Source: Virgibacillus ndiopensis
GTDB taxonomy: Bacteria; Bacillota; Bacilli; Bacillales; Amphibacillaceae
Assembly: GCF_900187325.1 (NCBI RefSeq)
Contig: NZ_FZMZ01000004.1
Span: forward strand, 372,001-436,000
Direction: 5' to 3'
Length of the DNA stretch: 64,000 nt
Below the pieces are notes generated by a model. The model made no database searches and was not told where the DNA came from. It was given only the letters and a program-made list of their open reading frames with translations. The position numbers and the translations under genes were made by a program. Below, piece after piece: positions 60,821 through 64,000 of this stretch. Within the stretch, counting starts at the first letter, position 1, and each line of letters starts with the position of its first letter.

Positions 60821-60828
60821 GGCTTTTG
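60804..60828. terminator. Terminator at the end of the small phage gene
   Basis: AAAAGCCTC and GAGGCTTTT around TTAATT. Confidence 0.75.
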
Positions 60829-60847
60829 TAACTAGAGACATAACTTA

Positions 60848-61336
60848 TTACTTTTGCATTTTTCGAGATGGAATATCGAAATTTTTCACAATTATATCAG
60901 TAACAAGTTTAACTGAATAAAATGAACCAATAGTCATTGACCAGAAAAAATAAAACCAGATTCCTACTCCAATAGCAGAGTAAATTCTTCCAGGAGAAGG
61001 GGGTAATAACGTTATTATTATGGATATAGTTACTACTATCAACCCATGATGTATTAACTTCCTAAGGCTTATATATAATCTTGATTGAAAAGAAGGCATT
61101 ACATGTTTAAGACGTGCAAACGCAGGACTTTCCTGTAAGGTGATTAACAGTGTCAAAAACACCCCGTTAACCCCAATTACTATTGATGAAAAAGTGATTA
61201 CATTGCTAACTGTATTTCTTATACCGTCAATTAAATAAAAATAATAAAAAGAAGCTGTTACCAATCCAAGGACTATGCAAATTATCAAGGAATACTTTTC
61301 CCAAATAACCTCAAGTTTATCTAGAAATTTTTCCAT
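60848..61336 (-). CDS. Four-helix membrane protein, second gene of a prophage cassette
   Basis: The ATG at 61336 behind GAGGAGG gives 162 residues with four helices: about 15-35, 45-65, 95-115 and 120-145, basic loops between (FARLKHVMPS,FQSRLYISLRKLIHH) and a basic tail. No family recognised. It lies 26 bases after the 325-residue soluble protein gene, so the two act together. A compact membrane protein plus a larger soluble partner in the accessory zone of a prophage is a common plan for exclusion or abortive-infection systems. Confidence 0.7.
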   Translation of the reverse strand: MEKFLDKLEVIWEKYSLIICIVLGLVTASFYYFYLIDGIRNTVSNVITFSSIVIGVNGVFLTLLITLQESPAFARLKHVMPSFQSRLYISLRKLIHHGLIVVTISIIITLLPPSPGRIYSAIGVGIWFYFFWSMTIGSFYSVKLVTDIIVKNFDIPSRKMQK

Positions 61337-61362
61337 ATTCAGCCTCCTCAAACTATTCGCTT

Positions 61363-62340
61363 TTAACGAACCAGTACCCTTCTGAGATCTGTTCTTTGAT
61401 TATCAAATGCTTCCACAAACGTTTGATAGAGGTATTCGTGCCCTACGGTTTGTCTTGGCGGAACATCAACAGATACTCGTATAGTCATTCGTGGTTCAAT
61501 TAAGTTTATTGTTTCGACATCTGCTTCCTCATTATACAATGCGGTTACTTCCATTTTAGGTTTAGTTTCACCCATTTGTTCAAATTGTTGTAATGCTTGC
61601 TGAATATATTCTTGATCTAAAGAGGAAGTCCTTTCTGTTCTTCCCAATGATATTGTGATGTCTATATTAAGTCCACTGCTTTGATGCAATAATCGACCTG
61701 CATCAGTTAATAAACTTCCATCATTTAGAGCAGCATCTAACATAAAGTCGGAACCTTTAACTCTAATTTTTTTATAATAATCAGAATTAATTACTCTTTG
61801 AACTTTTGAACTATCTATGATTGGAGTTAGTTTTACGACTAGTGGTACGTTTTCAGTTCTACCTATTTCATCCATATATTTAAATCTTAGTTGTGTAAGA
61901 ACATGTTCGGTTTGCGCTACAGACAAACCATATAAGTTAGATTGCATAATAAGTGCTTTATACCTATTATCAAAAATAATACTGTTGAATTCCCCTATAT
62001 ATTCATCTTGTTCTAATAAAATATCCTCTTTTATTTGTCCGAACCTCTTCTTAGACGGTATATTTGTCTCTCTTAGTTTAGATAACTGAAAACTGTATAG
62101 ATCTCTTCTTTGGTCGTATTGATAGGAATCTTTCTCAACTTCTGAGTATTCCGTTCCTATATCAACAGTTGTTTCAAAGTCATCCTTATGAATCATTAAA
62201 TGATCAAGAAAAACTGACATATCCCAAACATTAGCTTGAAACTCCCCTTCATCTTCTTCATTTAAATCCTGCCTAATTACATATTCCGCCGGCACTAGAT
62301 TAACCTCAAAATAATTAAACCGTATATATTTTCTTACCAT
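61363..62340 (-). CDS. Soluble protein of unknown function, first gene of a prophage cassette
   Basis: A 325-residue protein without signal or membrane segment, behind GGGGGAA. Recognisable blocks are VRKYIRFNYFEVNL, FQLSKLRETNIPSKKRFG, DEYIGEFNSIIFD, and VPLVVKLTPIIDSSKVQRV. I recall a similar N-terminus in an uncharacterised family (possibly DUF6731). The FD...I.MQ...G.S segment loosely recalls KwaB of the Kiwa defence system, but I cannot confirm relationship. An inverted repeat at 62358-62378 may be its operator. Confidence 0.65.
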   Translation of the reverse strand: MVRKYIRFNYFEVNLVPAEYVIRQDLNEEDEGEFQANVWDMSVFLDHLMIHKDDFETTVDIGTEYSEVEKDSYQYDQRRDLYSFQLSKLRETNIPSKKRFGQIKEDILLEQDEYIGEFNSIIFDNRYKALIMQSNLYGLSVAQTEHVLTQLRFKYMDEIGRTENVPLVVKLTPIIDSSKVQRVINSDYYKKIRVKGSDFMLDAALNDGSLLTDAGRLLHQSSGLNIDITISLGRTERTSSLDQEYIQQALQQFEQMGETKPKMEVTALYNEEADVETINLIEPRMTIRVSVDVPPRQTVGHEYLYQTFVEAFDNQRTDLRRVLVR

Positions 62341-62357
62341 AAGAAATTCCCCCTTTT

Positions 62358-62378
62358 TTTGTCAATATTCTAGACAAA
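62358..62378 (-). promoter_or_regulatory. Inverted repeat upstream of the prophage cassette
   Basis: TTTGTC-N9-GACAAA lies immediately upstream of the ribosome site of the 325-residue gene, an expected place for a repressor operator. Confidence 0.45.
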
Positions 62379-62488
62379 ATGTGGAAAATCCTTCTTTTTT
62401 ACTACTTTTTATTTCTTTTATTATATAACAGGAACAAACGTTCCGTAAAGAATTATTTTACCCCTCTCAAACGAGAAGGGCTTTTTGC

Positions 62489-63364
62489 TTACAAATTACC
62501 TTCATTCAATCGCCTTTGAAATTCTTTTACAACTTCACTAGGAAAGCTCACTCGCTTGTCAACTATTAGCATTTTCCATCGCTCTTGCATATATTCAATA
62601 AGCCTAGATGGATCAGTAAGGATTCTATCAACTGGCGTTTTCGCCCATATCTGCATAGCTTCGATTAGATCACTACCGCCTTCACCAAACTCTACAGATG
62701 GAATGTTCTTTGTACTGAAGTTTACAGGTTGTCCACTTATTTCACCATCTACTTTTGTACCAAAGTGCTTTTGTGCCTTTCTTGTAGTTTTCGGTCCCCA
62801 TTTGCCATCGATTATTAGATCGTCATCATCGTTTTCAATTTCGTGTGATTTCACTTGTTCGTTGCGATCGACAACCTGCTGCTCGTCTTCTTTAATCCCA
62901 TCAATAAACGTACTCCACACATTCAATAATAAATGCGGGCAATTCTTACCGCTCCAATGTTTATGCGGTACAACATTATCAATACAAATGCTATGCTCTT
63001 TCATTAATTTGCGAACAAGCCATTGAGCATTAGCAACTGCCTTTTGAAAATCACCGTTTGCATTTTCACATATTTCAATTCCAATCGATTTACGATTACC
63101 TGGTCCGTTCTCACCATCACCTGCATGCCAACCAGCTTCATCAATTGGTAAATGTTGATATATCACTTCATCATCTACTGTGAAGTGCCATGATGTATAC
63201 CTACCACTTGCACCATTCAATAAATAACGCGAATGCATTTCCGCATCCGCGCCTTTTGAATCGTTAGCAGTATTATGAATTGTAATAAACTGTGGATTCA
63301 TATAAAAGCCTGGTCGTTGTCTAATCTGTGATTCTGGTATAAAACGTTTAATGATTTTAACCAT
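62489..63364 (-). CDS. Phage N-acetylmuramoyl-L-alanine amidase (endolysin)
   Basis: A 291-residue endolysin of the Amidase_2 (XlyA/XlyB) type. Zinc ligands H30 (TIHNTAN), H134 and C142 (PHKHWSGKNCP); catalytic Glu near IGIEIC. A peptidoglycan-binding-like module follows a poly-Asp linker (LIIDGKWGPKTTRKAQKHFG, then VDGEISGQ). It cuts the wall at lysis. Its ATG overlaps the holin stop (TAATG). Confidence 0.92.
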   Translation of the reverse strand: MVKIIKRFIPESQIRQRPGFYMNPQFITIHNTANDSKGADAEMHSRYLLNGASGRYTSWHFTVDDEVIYQHLPIDEAGWHAGDGENGPGNRKSIGIEICENANGDFQKAVANAQWLVRKLMKEHSICIDNVVPHKHWSGKNCPHLLLNVWSTFIDGIKEDEQQVVDRNEQVKSHEIENDDDDLIIDGKWGPKTTRKAQKHFGTKVDGEISGQPVNFSTKNIPSVEFGEGGSDLIEAMQIWAKTPVDRILTDPSRLIEYMQERWKMLIVDKRVSFPSEVVKEFQRRLNEGNL

Positions 63365-63630
63365 TACGCAACATCCTTTCTCGGCTTATGATAGGTCCTA
63401 GCCTGTTTGCTATCACTAGTTCCTGCTACAGTTGGGTCATTAACCACACCTAAAATAACTAAAACCGCAAACACCGCATTAATAAAATTAATAGCTTCCT
63501 GTTTAAATACTTCTGTTGCAAAGTCAATACCAAACCACCCTGCTACGATTTGCGCCACTAATAGCAAAGCAGGGATAATTGTTAACCAAAATGTTTTATT
63601 TTTTAGTCGTACTTTCCAGTTGATTTTCAT
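63364..63630 (-). CDS. Phage holin (phi LC3 family)
   Basis: An 88-residue holin: NWKVRLKNKTFWLTIIPALLLVAQ at the start, a second helix (NFINAVFAVLVILGVVNDPT), and a SDSKQARTYHKPR tail, the usual features of this family. It opens the membrane for the endolysin encoded immediately downstream. AAGGAGGAAG precedes the ATG. Confidence 0.9.
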   Translation of the reverse strand: MKINWKVRLKNKTFWLTIIPALLLVAQIVAGWFGIDFATEVFKQEAINFINAVFAVLVILGVVNDPTVAGTSDSKQARTYHKPRKDVA

Positions 63631-63701
63631 ACTTTCTTCCTCCTTGTAGGAATTTTCTCCCTTCCTGTCGAATATTGGTAGTTGGAAGGGAGGTAAATAT
63701 A

Positions 63702-63896
63702 ATGTTACGTATTAAATTTAGTGATACCGTTCGTCAAGTTTTGGAAAAACACGGTATCAAAGATGAAAAATTAGAGTCTGCTCTAACAGACTTATTTAAT
63801 GGTTTTGAAAGACGTTTACTTTCTACTGATTTCGTAGAAGAATTCACAGAACAACAAGAGTTCCTAAGAAACAGAAGAAACCAATTTAGGGGATGA
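63702..63896 (+). CDS. Small phage protein
   Basis: A 64-residue protein from the ATG behind GGGAGG: IKFSDTVRQVLEKHGIKDEKLESALTDLF, in pieces, then a basic C-terminus (LRNRRNQFRG). It is divergent from the holin gene. Not recognised; the helical charged composition suggests a regulator. Confidence 0.65.
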   Translation: MLRIKFSDTVRQVLEKHGIKDEKLESALTDLFNGFERRLLSTDFVEEFTEQQEFLRNRRNQFRG

Positions 63897-63898
63897 TA

Positions 63899-64000
63899 CT
63901 ATCCCACTTTAAAAACCTTTCCGTGAGATGAAAATTCTAATATCTCACATTTGAATATGAGTAATTCAAGTCGCTCTTCTACCGATTGGGTGGCTTGAAT
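63899..64000 (-). CDS. C-terminal part of a phage gene running off the window
   Basis: An open minus-strand frame of 33 codons ends in TAG at 63899-63901: SVEERLELLIFKCEILEF, then SSHGKVFKVG. It is coding-like and in the direction of the late genes. Product unknown. Confidence 0.45.
   Translation of the reverse strand: MQATQSVEERLELLIFKCEILEFSSHGKVFKVG

Larger units (their letters stand above)
56610..64000. mobile_element. Right-hand part of a prophage integrated in comK (continues outside window)
   Basis: From the comK break to the window end the genes are phage-like: holin, N-acetylmuramoyl-L-alanine amidase, WYL and YolD proteins behind an SOS box, an XRE repressor-like protein, an FtsK/replication-relaxation pair and small unknowns. 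The lysis genes read towards comK, so this is the late-gene end with its accessory zone. Integrase and head/tail genes should lie to the right, followed by the missing comK 5' part. Confidence 0.85.

Noticed and set aside
60848-62340. Calling the cassette Kiwa (KwaA/KwaB)
   Set aside because: Gene order is reversed and the resemblance is only in size, helix number and a loose motif.
62460-62486. Terminator of the endolysin gene
   Set aside because: The hairpin CCCCTCTC/GAGAAGGG is followed by T only on the plus strand, where no gene ends; its role is unclear.

Overview
The window looks like chromosome from a low-GC, spore-forming Bacillaceae of the Oceanobacillus/Virgibacillus type. The evidence is strong GGAGG ribosome sites with frequent TTG/GTG starts, a gerPABCDEF operon, coat genes behind SigK-like promoters, and gene order shared with B. 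subtilis: yitS-yitT-yitU-yitV-yitW, and addA-addB-sip-yhjE-yhjD-comK. I saw no rRNA, intact tRNA or CRISPR array.

Layout. 1-7313: uppP, a B. subtilis-type Fnr with a C-terminal Fe-S cluster, a YrhK-like protein, a radical SAM/SPASM enzyme, a DUF2249 protein, a second Crp/Fnr regulator, then coat genes (cotX, cotW-like, two DUF2642-like). 7738-16912: a glycosyltransferase, a Fur-boxed operon (two DUF2249 proteins, a heme-copper/NnrS-like membrane protein, a DUF59 protein), a Ser/Thr kinase beside a tiny Ser/Arg/Lys/His-rich protein, mobB-moaE-moaD, and yitW/yitV/yitU. 17144-31137: mostly housekeeping or unknown genes, a decayed acetyltransferase, dispersed repeats, and a membrane-anchored amylase-fold protein that has lost all catalytic residues. 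31262-35531: a Fur-regulated siderophore uptake locus with a YumC/YcgT-like reductase. 35607-35890: a striking 20/21-bp tandem array. 36492-42754: rocD, gerP operon, a stand-alone cis-prenyltransferase. 42877-46475: a heme-copper terminal enzyme operon. 46701-55680: addA, addB, signal peptidase, yhjE. 56240-64000: comK cut off by the end of a prophage.

The most interesting physiology is nitric oxide and anaerobic respiration. The catalytic subunit at 44159-45838 aligns with ba3-type oxidase and keeps every metal-binding His (H71, H233, H282, H283, H384, H386), but the active-site Tyr that is cross-linked to His in oxygen reductases is Asn237. With a CuA subunit and a Sco protein alongside, this is better read as a candidate CuA-type NO reductase than as an oxidase. 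A Crp/Fnr-like site lies about 42 bp upstream of its predicted start point. Similar sites lie before the radical SAM gene and the yitW-type DUF59 gene. Molybdopterin genes, three DUF2249 proteins and two NnrS/heme-copper-like membrane proteins fit the same theme.

The prophage end carries holin, amidase, SOS-box-controlled WYL/YolD genes, an FtsK/replication-relaxation pair and a two-gene soluble-plus-membrane cassette that could be a defence or exclusion system. Its junction with comK contains a 21-nt tRNA-Ser 3'-end-like sequence. All assignments come from reading the sequence and from recalled family knowledge; no search was run.
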